Of a stretch of DNA of 24,098 nt, positions 13,753-20,812 are shown one piece after another. Origin of the DNA: DASXRU01 sp039933315 (GTDB taxonomy: Bacteria > Acidobacteriota > Blastocatellia > Pyrinomonadales > Pyrinomonadaceae); assembly GCA_039933315.1 (NCBI GenBank), contig JBDTOI010000052.1, forward strand, positions 1 through 24,098, written 5' to 3'. A program made the position numbers and the translations under genes. Under the pieces are notes generated by a model. It saw nothing but the letters and a program-made list of their open reading frames with translations, made no database searches and was not told where the DNA came from. Each line of letters starts with the position of its first letter. The stretch's first letter is position 1.

Positions 13753-15432
13753 GTGCAACCGGTTATTTCCTCAGCCTCCATGCGTGAAGTCGACCGTCTA
13801 ACGGTCGAGCGCTTCGGAACTCCCTCGCTCATGTTAATGGAATCTGCAGCGGGCGCTGCATATGATGCGATCGGCGCCAGACTGGGAAGTGAGCTCGACG
13901 GCAAAGTGGCGTGCATTCTGTGCGGCCCGGGAAACAACGGTGGAGACGGCGCGGCTCTCGCACGCAAATTGTCGCAAGCCGGTGTACGTTGCGACGTCAT
14001 TCTCTTTAGTCGAATCGATAACACCAAAGGCGATGCCCGCATAAACTTTGAAACAACCCAGAAACTTGCCGCTTTCGCTTCAGGATCAAAAGTGCGCCCC
14101 TCTGGTTTGAGTTTTGTGGAATGTGACACGTTAGTGGTTTGGGAGGAGTTGGCGCGCCCGCGCCGCACTTACGACATAATCGTTGACGCGCTTTTCGGCA
14201 CGGGGCTGACACACCCCCTCGAAGGCCTCTTCCGGCAAGTTGTGGAACATGTGGCCTTGCTCCGAAGAGCCCGTGAACGAAACCGGGCCGAGCGCCCGCT
14301 CATCGTGTCGCTGGATGTACCTTCAGGCCTTGATGCCGATAGGGCAGAACTAATTGGCGAGACAATTCGCGCCGATCTGACGATTACCTTCACCGCCCCA
14401 AAGCCGGCTAACGTTTTGGCCCCCGCTTTTCATCACGGAGGAGAATTGGTGGTGGGCAATATCGGATCTCCCAGAACTCTGGTTGAGGCGATGCCGGCGG
14501 AGGTTCTGTTAGTTGACCGCGAAGATGCTCGCGAGTGGCTGGTTCGAACTCGCTACTCTCCAGACTCTTACAAAAACTCGCATGGTCACGCGCTGGTGAT
14601 TGCCGGCTCACGCGGCTTTACGGGAGCGGCTGTGCTTTGCGCGTCTGCGGCAATGCGCGCGGGAGCAGGTCTGGTGACAATCGCGACGCCCCTATCTGCC
14701 CAGGCGACGATCGCTTCCTTAGCAATGCCCGAGATCATGACGGCCGCGCTAGCCGAAACCGATCGCGGGGCCGTTAGTGACGAAGCCATCGAACACACGC
14801 TAAAACTGGCGTCAAGAGTGAATGTGATTGCGATCGGACCAGGTCTGTCAGCGGAAGACGAGCGAACACGCGCATATGTGCAGGCCATAATCGAACGCAG
14901 GCGGACACCGGTAGTTGTTGACGCCGACGGACTCAACGCTATTGCGCCGTGGCCAAAAGGTCTTCAGGGCTCAACTGATCATCCTCTGATACTGACACCG
15001 CATCCGGGAGAGATGCTGCGACTGATGGGCGCCAACGATAAATCAGCGCTGGGAGATCGCGTTTCAGCCGTGCGGACTTTTGCGACTGCCCATAACGTTA
15101 TTGTCGTACTGAAGGGCGGGCGAACTTTGATTGCCGCTCCTGACGGCCGTGTCTTCGTTAATCCAACGGGTAATGCCGGACTTGGGACTGCCGGGTCGGG
15201 AGACACGCTGACCGGCTTGATTACCGGGTTCCTCGCACAAGAGTACGGGAATGGCGCTAACAGAGAGCAAGCCCTGCCATTGAACGCGGTGATCGCGGCA
15301 CTCTACGTCGGTGGTTTGGCGGGTGATTTGGCGGCGCATGCTATCGGGATGCGAGCCATGGTAGCTTCCGACATTCGCGACTATTTCAGCGCGGCAATCC
15401 GGCTGCTCGATCCAGACGGAGAAGCACCATAA
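13753..15432 (+). CDS. nnrD: Bifunctional NAD(P)HX epimerase / ADP- or ATP-dependent NAD(P)HX dehydratase
   Basis: This 559-residue fusion repairs hydrated NADH and NADPH. The N-terminal YjeF_N (NnrE) epimerase domain, about 1-240, starts with the typical SSASMREVDRLTVERFG. It has the Rossmann motif GPGNNGGDG (58-66), DALFGTGL (145-152) and DVPSGLDAD (188-196). The C-terminal ribokinase-like NnrD dehydratase domain, about 260-555, has NSHGHALVIAGSRGFTGAA (275-293), VDADGLN (389-395), TPHPGEM (415-421) and GTAGSGDTLTG (478-488) with catalytic-type D484. GTG 13753 is chosen because it fits the family N-terminus and lies directly after the promoter. The in-frame ATG 13672 is upstream of that promoter. 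There is an insertion with basic residues (RRARERNRAERP) before the DVPSG strand. tsaE follows after 28 bp, as in many bacteria where the two are neighbours. Confidence 0.93.
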   Translation: MQPVISSASMREVDRLTVERFGTPSLMLMESAAGAAYDAIGARLGSELDGKVACILCGPGNNGGDGAALARKLSQAGVRCDVILFSRIDNTKGDARINFETTQKLAAFASGSKVRPSGLSFVECDTLVVWEELARPRRTYDIIVDALFGTGLTHPLEGLFRQVVEHVALLRRARERNRAERPLIVSLDVPSGLDADRAELIGETIRADLTITFTAPKPANVLAPAFHHGGELVVGNIGSPRTLVEAMPAEVLLVDREDAREWLVRTRYSPDSYKNSHGHALVIAGSRGFTGAAVLCASAAMRAGAGLVTIATPLSAQATIASLAMPEIMTAALAETDRGAVSDEAIEHTLKLASRVNVIAIGPGLSAEDERTRAYVQAIIERRRTPVVVDADGLNAIAPWPKGLQGSTDHPLILTPHPGEMLRLMGANDKSALGDRVSAVRTFATAHNVIVVLKGGRTLIAAPDGRVFVNPTGNAGLGTAGSGDTLTGLITGFLAQEYGNGANREQALPLNAVIAALYVGGLAGDLAAHAIGMRAMVASDIRDYFSAAIRLLDPDGEAP

Positions 15433-15460
15433 CCCGCGCGCGCTGAGCTTTATTTCCAAA

Positions 15461-15922
15461 ATGAACACGGCGCAACAGTCCTTGCTACCAACCGGCGAAT
15501 TCACTTCGGCCGGAGCCGAAGACACATTTAAGCTCGGCCAAATGATCGGAGAACAATTGGCAGGCGGCGAGATCCTCCTGCTCAGCGGCCCGCTCGGAGC
15601 GGGCAAGACTATCCTGGTAAAGGGACTGGCCAGCGCCTTGGGCATCGACAGGGAGGAAGTGACTAGTCCCTCCTTCACCCTGGTGAACTCCTACCAGGGA
15701 AAGCTAAAGCTCTACCATATCGATCTATACCGTCTGGACCAGGGGCCTTCCGCGGCGCACGCAGTTGATCTGGAGGGCTTACTAGTCGAGGAACATTCGG
15801 TGATTGTCATCGAATGGGCCGAGCGTTTGGGCCTCTATCCATTGCCCGCTAACGTCTGGACCGTTACTCTGGCTGGCGACGGCGAGGACCCACGACAAAT
15901 AATAATCTCGAGTTCGTGTTAG
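15461..15922 (+). CDS. tsaE: tRNA t6A37 threonylcarbamoyladenosine biosynthesis ATPase TsaE
   Basis: A 153-residue P-loop protein that works with TsaB and TsaD to attach threonylcarbamoyl to A37 of ANN-decoding tRNAs. It has Walker A GPLGAGKT (43-50), the family switch motif VTSPSFTLVN (67-76), YHIDLYRL with H86 and D88 (85-92), and the conserved IEWAERL (117-123). Length is normal. It starts 28 bp after nnrD with no strong Shine-Dalgarno, so translation may depend on the operon. tsaD is 3.8 kb away in the same window; tsaB and tsaC are not seen. Confidence 0.93.
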   Translation: MNTAQQSLLPTGEFTSAGAEDTFKLGQMIGEQLAGGEILLLSGPLGAGKTILVKGLASALGIDREEVTSPSFTLVNSYQGKLKLYHIDLYRLDQGPSAAHAVDLEGLLVEEHSVIVIEWAERLGLYPLPANVWTVTLAGDGEDPRQIIISSSC

Positions 15923-15924
15923 AA

Positions 15925-15947
15925 TCCTTCCCTGAATTGCGGAAGGA
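15925..15947 (+). promoter_or_regulatory. Hairpin that pairs with the bacilliredoxin Shine-Dalgarno
   Basis: TCCTTCC (15925-15931) is perfectly complementary to GGAAGGA (15941-15947), with a 9-nt loop. The right arm is the ribosome binding site (GGAAGGAG) of the gene starting at 15956. The left arm begins three bases after the tsaE stop, so ribosomes ending tsaE could melt it: a classical layout for translational coupling. Confidence 0.5.
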
Positions 15948-15955
15948 GACTAATA

Positions 15956-16396
15956 ATGCCATATCCGGAAATAATGATTCGTCCGATGAGAGAAGAGCTA
16001 ACGCGGCTGGGTGTCGAGGAGATGCGCACGCCGGAAGACGTCGACGCGACTTTGGCTGATGCTAAAGGAACTGTCATGGTAGTGGTCAATTCTATCTGTG
16101 GCTGTGCGGCCGGTAGGGCCCGCCCAGGCATAGCTCGGGCCCTCCAGCATGATGTGCGTCCCGACAAAGTCGCCACGGTTTTCGCCGGCGCTGATATTGA
16201 AGCAACCGAAAAAGCCCGCGGTTACTTTACTGGCTACAGACCTTCCTCACCGTCGATCGGGTTGCTAAAAGACGGCAAGCTCGTATTCATGCTGGAGCGA
16301 TACCAGATCGAAGGACGAGATGCGGAACAAATCGCTTCGGAATTAACGCAGGCCTTCGACAGTTTCTGTTCCGCAGCGAATACTGTCGCCGGCTAA
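15956..16396 (+). CDS. BrxA/BrxB family bacilliredoxin
   Basis: This 146-residue thioredoxin-fold protein belongs to the YphP/YqiW (DUF1094) family. These proteins remove bacillithiol or similar low-molecular-weight thiols from mixed disulphides on proteins. The active site is C48-G-C50 in VVVNSICGCAAGRARPG, the family CGC motif. Other typical segments are TVFAGADIEATEKARGYF and SPSIGLLKDGKLVFMLERYQIEGR, the latter holding the cis-Pro region of the fold. Length is normal. The Shine-Dalgarno is strong but lies in a hairpin. In bacteria without bacillithiol the thiol partner may differ; no bacillithiol biosynthesis gene is in the window. Confidence 0.92.
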   Translation: MPYPEIMIRPMREELTRLGVEEMRTPEDVDATLADAKGTVMVVVNSICGCAAGRARPGIARALQHDVRPDKVATVFAGADIEATEKARGYFTGYRPSSPSIGLLKDGKLVFMLERYQIEGRDAEQIASELTQAFDSFCSAANTVAG

Positions 16397-16450
16397 AAAC
16401 GTTATCCGCTAATACCTCATGCCGGTTATTTGTTATCGGTACTGCGAAGA

Positions 16451-16482
16451 TGGCCCCTGCCTGCTCGGTTCGGGGCCACTTT
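16451..16482 (+). terminator. Probable intrinsic terminator after the bacilliredoxin gene
   Basis: TGGCCCC (16451-16457) and GGGGCCA (16472-16478) form a 7-bp stem with a 14-nt loop, followed by CTTT. It sits between the bacilliredoxin stop and the recG promoter. Confidence 0.6.
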
Positions 16483-16487
16483 GCATG

Positions 16488-16496
16488 TGCTATGAT
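16488..16496 (+). promoter_or_regulatory. Extended -10 promoter of recG
   Basis: TGC-TATGAT is an extended -10 element (TGN plus hexamer). No good -35 is present, as is common for extended -10 promoters. Eight bases separate it from the recG ATG, so the mRNA would have only a 0-2 nt leader. Confidence 0.5.
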
Positions 16497-16504
16497 CGCG
16501 CCTG

Positions 16505-18784
16505 ATGTCGTCCCGGTCTTCTATCACTCTCGAAACTCCGGTCAGTTCACTTTTCACTTACATCTCGAGACTCGGACAGCACGGCGCAGGTAAACTTGCC
16601 ACCGCCCTGGCTGCTATCGCGCGGAATCTAAAACCAGCTGACGTCACAGTCAGAGACCTTTTGACGTATCTGCCGATGCGTTACGAGGATCGTTCAAGCC
16701 TGGCGTGCATTCGCGATCTCAAGGACGGCATGCAGGCCTCGCTTGAGTTATCGGTTCGCGTGGCGAGTGGATTTCAGGTCGGCAAACACCGCCCCCCCAC
16801 AAAGCCGAAGCTCTACATGTTTGAAATATCCGCCTCTGACCCGGGAAAGACCGGAAGGCCGGTGGTTATCTGGTGGTTCATCTCCGGTAAAAACTCGTAT
16901 CAGATAATCCAATACAACATGAAGCGCTTTCAACGAGGCGCGAAATTTGTTGCGTACGGCCGTTGGGAGTGGGATGCGCGGCGCGGAACATTTGCCTTAC
17001 GATTGAACAAGCCTGACGAGATCGAAATGCTGCCCCAGGCTTCCGACCCGGAGGAGTCGGCGGATGAACTTGAGGAAAATGAAGGGGAGCAGGAGCCGGG
17101 CGACCCCGCGCTCAAGGCAATTCATGTGGGGCGAAGCGTTCCAGTCTATCGCAAGCTTGGGGACTTCCGCTCCAAGCGTTTGCGCGAGATTATTCATCAA
17201 GTGCTAGCGCACATCCCTGATCAAGCTATCGCCGAGACCCTGCCCAAGGACCTGATTGCCCGCCGCCAATTAATCGGACTGGCCGCTGCCTTGCGCACTA
17301 TCCACTTCCCGCCCGAAGATGTTTCCCTTCCCGATTATGAAAAAGCGCGGAGCCCGGCCCACTTGCGCCTGATCTTTGAAGAGTTTTTCTGGTTCGCCCT
17401 CGCCCTCGCACTAAAACGCGGTGAGAGACTCAAGGAAGAGAAAGGCGCGGTCATAAAGGTTGGCAAGACTGTTCGCGATGCCATCGCGGAGGTACTGCCC
17501 TTCCGCCTGACCGCGGCGCAAAAACGCGCAGTGGTCGATATTTTCAATGACATGCAATCCGACACTCCGATGAATCGTTTGCTACAAGGAGATGTTGGCA
17601 GTGGCAAGACGATTGTGGCCCTGGTGGCAATGATGGCGGCGATGGAAAATGGATATCAGTCGGCACTAATGGTTCCTACGGAGATTCTCGCCGAACAACA
17701 CGCGCGGAATATCAAGCGGATTCTGGCAAAGACACCTTTTCGGGTTGAACTACTCACCGGATCTCAACGTGCCGCTGAAAAGCGACGTTTGCGCGAAGCC
17801 GTGGCTGCGGGCGATGTTCATGCCTGCATCGGTACCCATGCATTGATTCAGGAATCGGTTGTCTTCAGCAAACTTGGCCTGGTGGTAATTGATGAGCAGC
17901 ATCGTTTCGGCGTGTTGCAACGGGCCGAGTTGCGCGCGCGGGGCTTTAATCCTGAGGTCCTGGTCATGACGGCGACACCGATTCCCCGGTCGCTGGCGAT
18001 GACCGCATATGGCGACCTGGATGTTTCAGTTATCGATCAGATGCCGCCGGGGCGGACTCCTGTCAAGACGTCCGTGGGCGGAGAGGATAAGCGCGCGGAT
18101 CTTTATCAATGGGTGCGGGGCAAGTTGAAGGCGGGCCGTCAGGTCTTCGTCGTTTATCCACTGGTAGAGGAATCAGAGAGGCTTGATCTGAAAGACGCAA
18201 CGCGCATGTACGAACAGTTACGGGACCAGGTGTTTCCTGAATTCTCGGTCGGTCTGCTGCACGGCAGAATGAAGTCGCTGGAAAAAGAAGACGTGATGCG
18301 CCACTTCGTCGCCGGAGATATCAAAGTGCTGGTCTCCACCACCGTGATCGAAGTGGGCGTTGATGTTCCCAATGCGACAGTGATGATTGTCGAGCACGCC
18401 GAACGCTTTGGCCTGTCTCAGCTTCACCAGCTCCGTGGCCGTGTGGGTCGCGGTGGTAATCAGAGCTTCTGCATACTTCTGACGGGCGATAAGAAGACGA
18501 CCGTGGCCGAAGAGCGTCTGGGAATAATGAAAGAGACTAACGATGGTTTTCTTATCGCCGAAAAGGACCTGGAGTTGCGCGGCCCGGGCGAGATCATGGG
18601 CACACGTCAGGCCGGATTGCCTGAATTCCGCGTAGGTAATCTGGTGCGCGACACTAAGATCCTGGAGCAGGCCAGAAAAGAAGCGGACTATTATCTCAAG
18701 GACCGCGCTAAGGCTGCGGAAACCTCAAAAATGATCCGGCGAGTAAGGAATGACTCGCGCTATGGCCTTGCAGCAGTCGGCTGA
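16505..18784 (+). CDS. recG: ATP-dependent DNA helicase RecG
   Basis: This 759-residue superfamily 2 helicase reverses stalled forks and drives branch migration. An N-terminal helical extension and wedge/OB domain come first (RYEDRSSL at 59-66, then VASGFQVGKHRPPTK and so on). The motor follows, with Q-like FRLTAAQKRAV (333-343), Walker A GDVGSGKT (362-369), DEQH box (463-466), TATPIPR (489-495), STTVIEVGVDVPNA (611-624), HQLRGRVGRG (641-650) and the C-terminal TRG-region GTRQAG (699-704). It is longer than E. coli RecG (693), partly because of a very acidic insertion at about 179-200 (many Glu/Asp) between the wedge and the motor. No Shine-Dalgarno is seen before the ATG, in line with the near-leaderless promoter. 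Confidence 0.94.
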   Translation: MSSRSSITLETPVSSLFTYISRLGQHGAGKLATALAAIARNLKPADVTVRDLLTYLPMRYEDRSSLACIRDLKDGMQASLELSVRVASGFQVGKHRPPTKPKLYMFEISASDPGKTGRPVVIWWFISGKNSYQIIQYNMKRFQRGAKFVAYGRWEWDARRGTFALRLNKPDEIEMLPQASDPEESADELEENEGEQEPGDPALKAIHVGRSVPVYRKLGDFRSKRLREIIHQVLAHIPDQAIAETLPKDLIARRQLIGLAAALRTIHFPPEDVSLPDYEKARSPAHLRLIFEEFFWFALALALKRGERLKEEKGAVIKVGKTVRDAIAEVLPFRLTAAQKRAVVDIFNDMQSDTPMNRLLQGDVGSGKTIVALVAMMAAMENGYQSALMVPTEILAEQHARNIKRILAKTPFRVELLTGSQRAAEKRRLREAVAAGDVHACIGTHALIQESVVFSKLGLVVIDEQHRFGVLQRAELRARGFNPEVLVMTATPIPRSLAMTAYGDLDVSVIDQMPPGRTPVKTSVGGEDKRADLYQWVRGKLKAGRQVFVVYPLVEESERLDLKDATRMYEQLRDQVFPEFSVGLLHGRMKSLEKEDVMRHFVAGDIKVLVSTTVIEVGVDVPNATVMIVEHAERFGLSQLHQLRGRVGRGGNQSFCILLTGDKKTTVAEERLGIMKETNDGFLIAEKDLELRGPGEIMGTRQAGLPEFRVGNLVRDTKILEQARKEADYYLKDRAKAAETSKMIRRVRNDSRYGLAAVG

Positions 18785-18791
18785 TCAAGAA

Positions 18792-18920
18792 CTTCCACAG
18801 ATCACGCAGACTTCACAGATTGAACAGCGTGGCAGAGTTACTTCTCAAGACTCGCTTTATCAACAGCAAGAGTTCGCCTCCTCGTAGTTGAATCTGTGTA
18901 ATCTGCGCAATCTGCGGATG
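18792..18920. repeat. Inverted-repeat intergenic element built from CAGAT units
   Basis: Two 34-bp arms (18792-18825 and 18887-18920) are inverted copies with 27 of 34 positions matching, separated by 61 bp. Each arm is itself made of 9-10-bp units around CAGAT, such as CCACAGAT, ACGCAGA and TCACAGATT. The element fills most of the recG-rsmD gap, begins 7 bp after the recG stop and has no open frame. RNA from it could fold into a long stem. Similar CAGATTACGCAGATT-type repeats are, from memory, common between genes in several bacterial phyla, so it may be a mobile palindromic repeat or miniature element. Confidence 0.65.
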
Positions 18921-18957
18921 CTTAATTGTCACTTGCTCAGAACGGAGTAGGGTCAGT

Positions 18958-19530
18958 TTGCGAATAATCTCGGGAAAGTATCGGGGCCGTAACCTGAAAA
19001 GTCCTCTGTCTCTTGAGGTTCGGCCAACTTCGGATCGCCTCAGGGAAACGCTCTTTAATGTAATCGCTCCGCGAATCGAAGGCGTGCGATTTCTCGACCT
19101 CTGTGCCGGCTCTGGGGCAGTGGGCATCGAAGCCCTTTCCCGGGGCGCTAATTATGTTTCTTTTGTCGATCGATCGCGCAAGATGTGCGGCTTAGTCGAA
19201 GCCAATCTGGATCTTTGCCGCGTGCCCGAAGAAGAAACGGAAGTCGTTTGCAGCGAGGCTGAAGACTTTCTGCGTCAATCTCCTGCCCGCAAACGTGCGC
19301 CATGGGACATGATCTTTTTCGATCCCCCTTACGCCGCAGATTATCTTCGCGCTCTTAACCCCCTGCGCTCGGACATGAGCAAACTGATAACGGAGGGAGG
19401 CCTTCTAATAATCGAACATCATCATAAGAACGCGCTGCCGGACCAAATAGGAGCGCTACATCGCCATCGCGTCCTTAAACAAAGTGATTCGGCTTTGAGC
19501 TTCTACGAACTGGATGCCGGGGAGGTCTAA
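18958..19530 (+). CDS. rsmD: 16S rRNA (guanine966-N2)-methyltransferase RsmD
   Basis: This 190-residue SAM-dependent enzyme methylates G966 of 16S rRNA in the 30S subunit. It begins MRIISGKYRGRNLKSP and VRPTSDRLRETLFN (21-34), both family hallmarks. The SAM-binding loop is FLDLCAGSGAVGIEAL (45-60), and the catalytic motif IV is FFDPPY (120-125). Length is normal. The start is TTG at 18958, fixed by the conserved MRIISGKYRG N-terminus and by AGGG 5 nt upstream. The usual partner coaD does not follow. The repeat element ends 37 bp before the start. Confidence 0.94.
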   Translation: MRIISGKYRGRNLKSPLSLEVRPTSDRLRETLFNVIAPRIEGVRFLDLCAGSGAVGIEALSRGANYVSFVDRSRKMCGLVEANLDLCRVPEEETEVVCSEAEDFLRQSPARKRAPWDMIFFDPPYAADYLRALNPLRSDMSKLITEGGLLIIEHHHKNALPDQIGALHRHRVLKQSDSALSFYELDAGEV

Positions 19531-19645
19531 GGTAGGTCTACTGCGGATTACTATGCCGGATCGATCGGGAACCGCCAGGAGTTGCTCCAAATACTCCGCG
19601 GGTTGAATGAAGAAGGCCCGTTCGGGAGCGCCTCTAACAGGGCAT

Positions 19646-19663
19646 CACAGACTGAAGTCTGTG
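19646..19663. repeat. Short perfect palindrome between rsmD and tsaD
   Basis: CACAGACT-GA-AGTCTGTG has 8-bp arms and a 2-base centre. As RNA it would need a larger loop and a shorter stem. It lies in the 175-bp rsmD-tsaD gap, which otherwise has no gene. It resembles dispersed 'cacagact...agtctgtg' repeats that I recall from other genomes, but copy number cannot be judged from one window. Confidence 0.5.
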
Positions 19664-19692
19664 CCACCTTCGCCAGTCACCTGATTCGTTGC

Positions 19693-19698
19693 TAGAAT
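19693..19698 (+). promoter_or_regulatory. -10 element of tsaD, near-leaderless
   Basis: TAGAAT lies 7 bases before the GTG start of tsaD. This places the expected transcription start at or next to the start codon. The -35 region (around TTCGCC, 19669-19674) is poor. Confidence 0.4.
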
Positions 19699-19705
19699 CG
19701 CTTCT

Positions 19706-20782
19706 GTGTTAATACTCGGAATCGAAACCTCTTGTGACGAAACTGCGGCGGCGATCGTTCGCGATGGTCGCGAGATCGTTTCCTCGATAATCGCCTCGCA
19801 GGTGGAAACTCATAAGCCCTTCGGCGGTGTAGTTCCCGAGCTCGCTTCGCGCGAGCATCTCGACAAAATCGTTCCTATTGTTGAAGAGGCATTCGCTCGC
19901 GCCAACGTTGTCAAAACGGACATTGATGGAATCGCGGTGACCGCCGGTCCGGGCCTGGTGGGATCCCTGCTGGTGGGTGTCTCGTACGCGAAAGCGATGG
20001 CCTTTGCTCTACAGAAACCAATCGTGGGTGTGAATCATATCGAGGGTCACATCTATTCCGTTGCGTTCGAGAATCCTCCGGTTGAGTATCCGGCGCTGGC
20101 TCTGGTGGTATCGGGTGGTCACACAAATCTCTTCGCTATTCCTGAACCCGGGAAATACAAAGTGGTCGCCCGAACCCGTGATGACGCCGCGGGCGAAGCT
20201 TTTGACAAGGTGGCAAAGCTGTTGGGCCTTGGCTACCCGGGTGGCCCGATCATCGAAAGGCTGGCGAGTGAAGGTAACGCCCGCGCGGTTCCCTTTACCC
20301 TGCCGCGCATGGGCGACGGCAGCCCCGATTTTAGTTTCAGTGGATTAAAGACGGCGGTGACAAAGCATGTCCGGGAAACCGGTCTGGCGCAGGTAAAGGA
20401 TGGAGAAGAAGCGTCGCAGAAAATAAAAGATCTGGCGGCAAGTTTCCAGAGCGTCGTGGTCCGATCGTTAGTAACGACGATGGAAAAAGTCGCCGAGGAA
20501 TACCGGCCGCGAACCTTGATTGTTGCCGGCGGCGTGGCCTGCAATGGCGCTCTAAGGGCGGCGGCCAGCGACGCGGCCAAGCGACTGGGCATTCCCGTCT
20601 ACTTCCCTTCACCGCATCTTTCCACCGACAACGCCGCAATGATTGCCGCCGCCGGCACCGTGAAACTCAATGCCGGCGAACGCTCAGGCTGGGATCTAAA
20701 TGCCGACGTGACCCTGCGCTTGCAAAATCTCGAAGTGAAGGACGACGCGCTGCGGGCCAGCGGCGTGCGCTACCGGCTGTAG
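19706..20782 (+). CDS. tsaD: tRNA N6-adenosine threonylcarbamoyltransferase TsaD
   Basis: A 358-residue ASKHA-fold metalloenzyme that transfers threonylcarbamoyl from its AMP adduct to A37 of tRNA. The N-terminus LGIETSCDETAAAI (4-17) and the loop HKPFGGVVPELASREH (36-51) are diagnostic. The metal ligands are H111 and H115 (NHIEGH) and D308 (LSTDNAAMIAAAG). SGGHTNL (136-142), GEAFDKVAKLLGLGYPGGP (163-181) and VAGGVACNGALR (273-284) are also present. It is slightly longer than E. coli TsaD (337) at the C-terminus. GTG 19706 is the only start that keeps the family N-terminus. It converges on the outer-membrane gene, with 30 bp between stop codons and no terminator hairpin seen there. Confidence 0.95.
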   Translation: MLILGIETSCDETAAAIVRDGREIVSSIIASQVETHKPFGGVVPELASREHLDKIVPIVEEAFARANVVKTDIDGIAVTAGPGLVGSLLVGVSYAKAMAFALQKPIVGVNHIEGHIYSVAFENPPVEYPALALVVSGGHTNLFAIPEPGKYKVVARTRDDAAGEAFDKVAKLLGLGYPGGPIIERLASEGNARAVPFTLPRMGDGSPDFSFSGLKTAVTKHVRETGLAQVKDGEEASQKIKDLAASFQSVVVRSLVTTMEKVAEEYRPRTLIVAGGVACNGALRAAASDAAKRLGIPVYFPSPHLSTDNAAMIAAAGTVKLNAGERSGWDLNADVTLRLQNLEVKDDALRASGVRYRL

Positions 20783-20812
20783 CAGCTTTGTCCACGCGGA
20801 ACCGTCGTCAAA

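Noticed and set aside
14586..15678. Long minus-strand open frames opposite nnrD and tsaE
   Set aside because: They are shadows of strongly conserved plus-strand genes and resemble no protein family.
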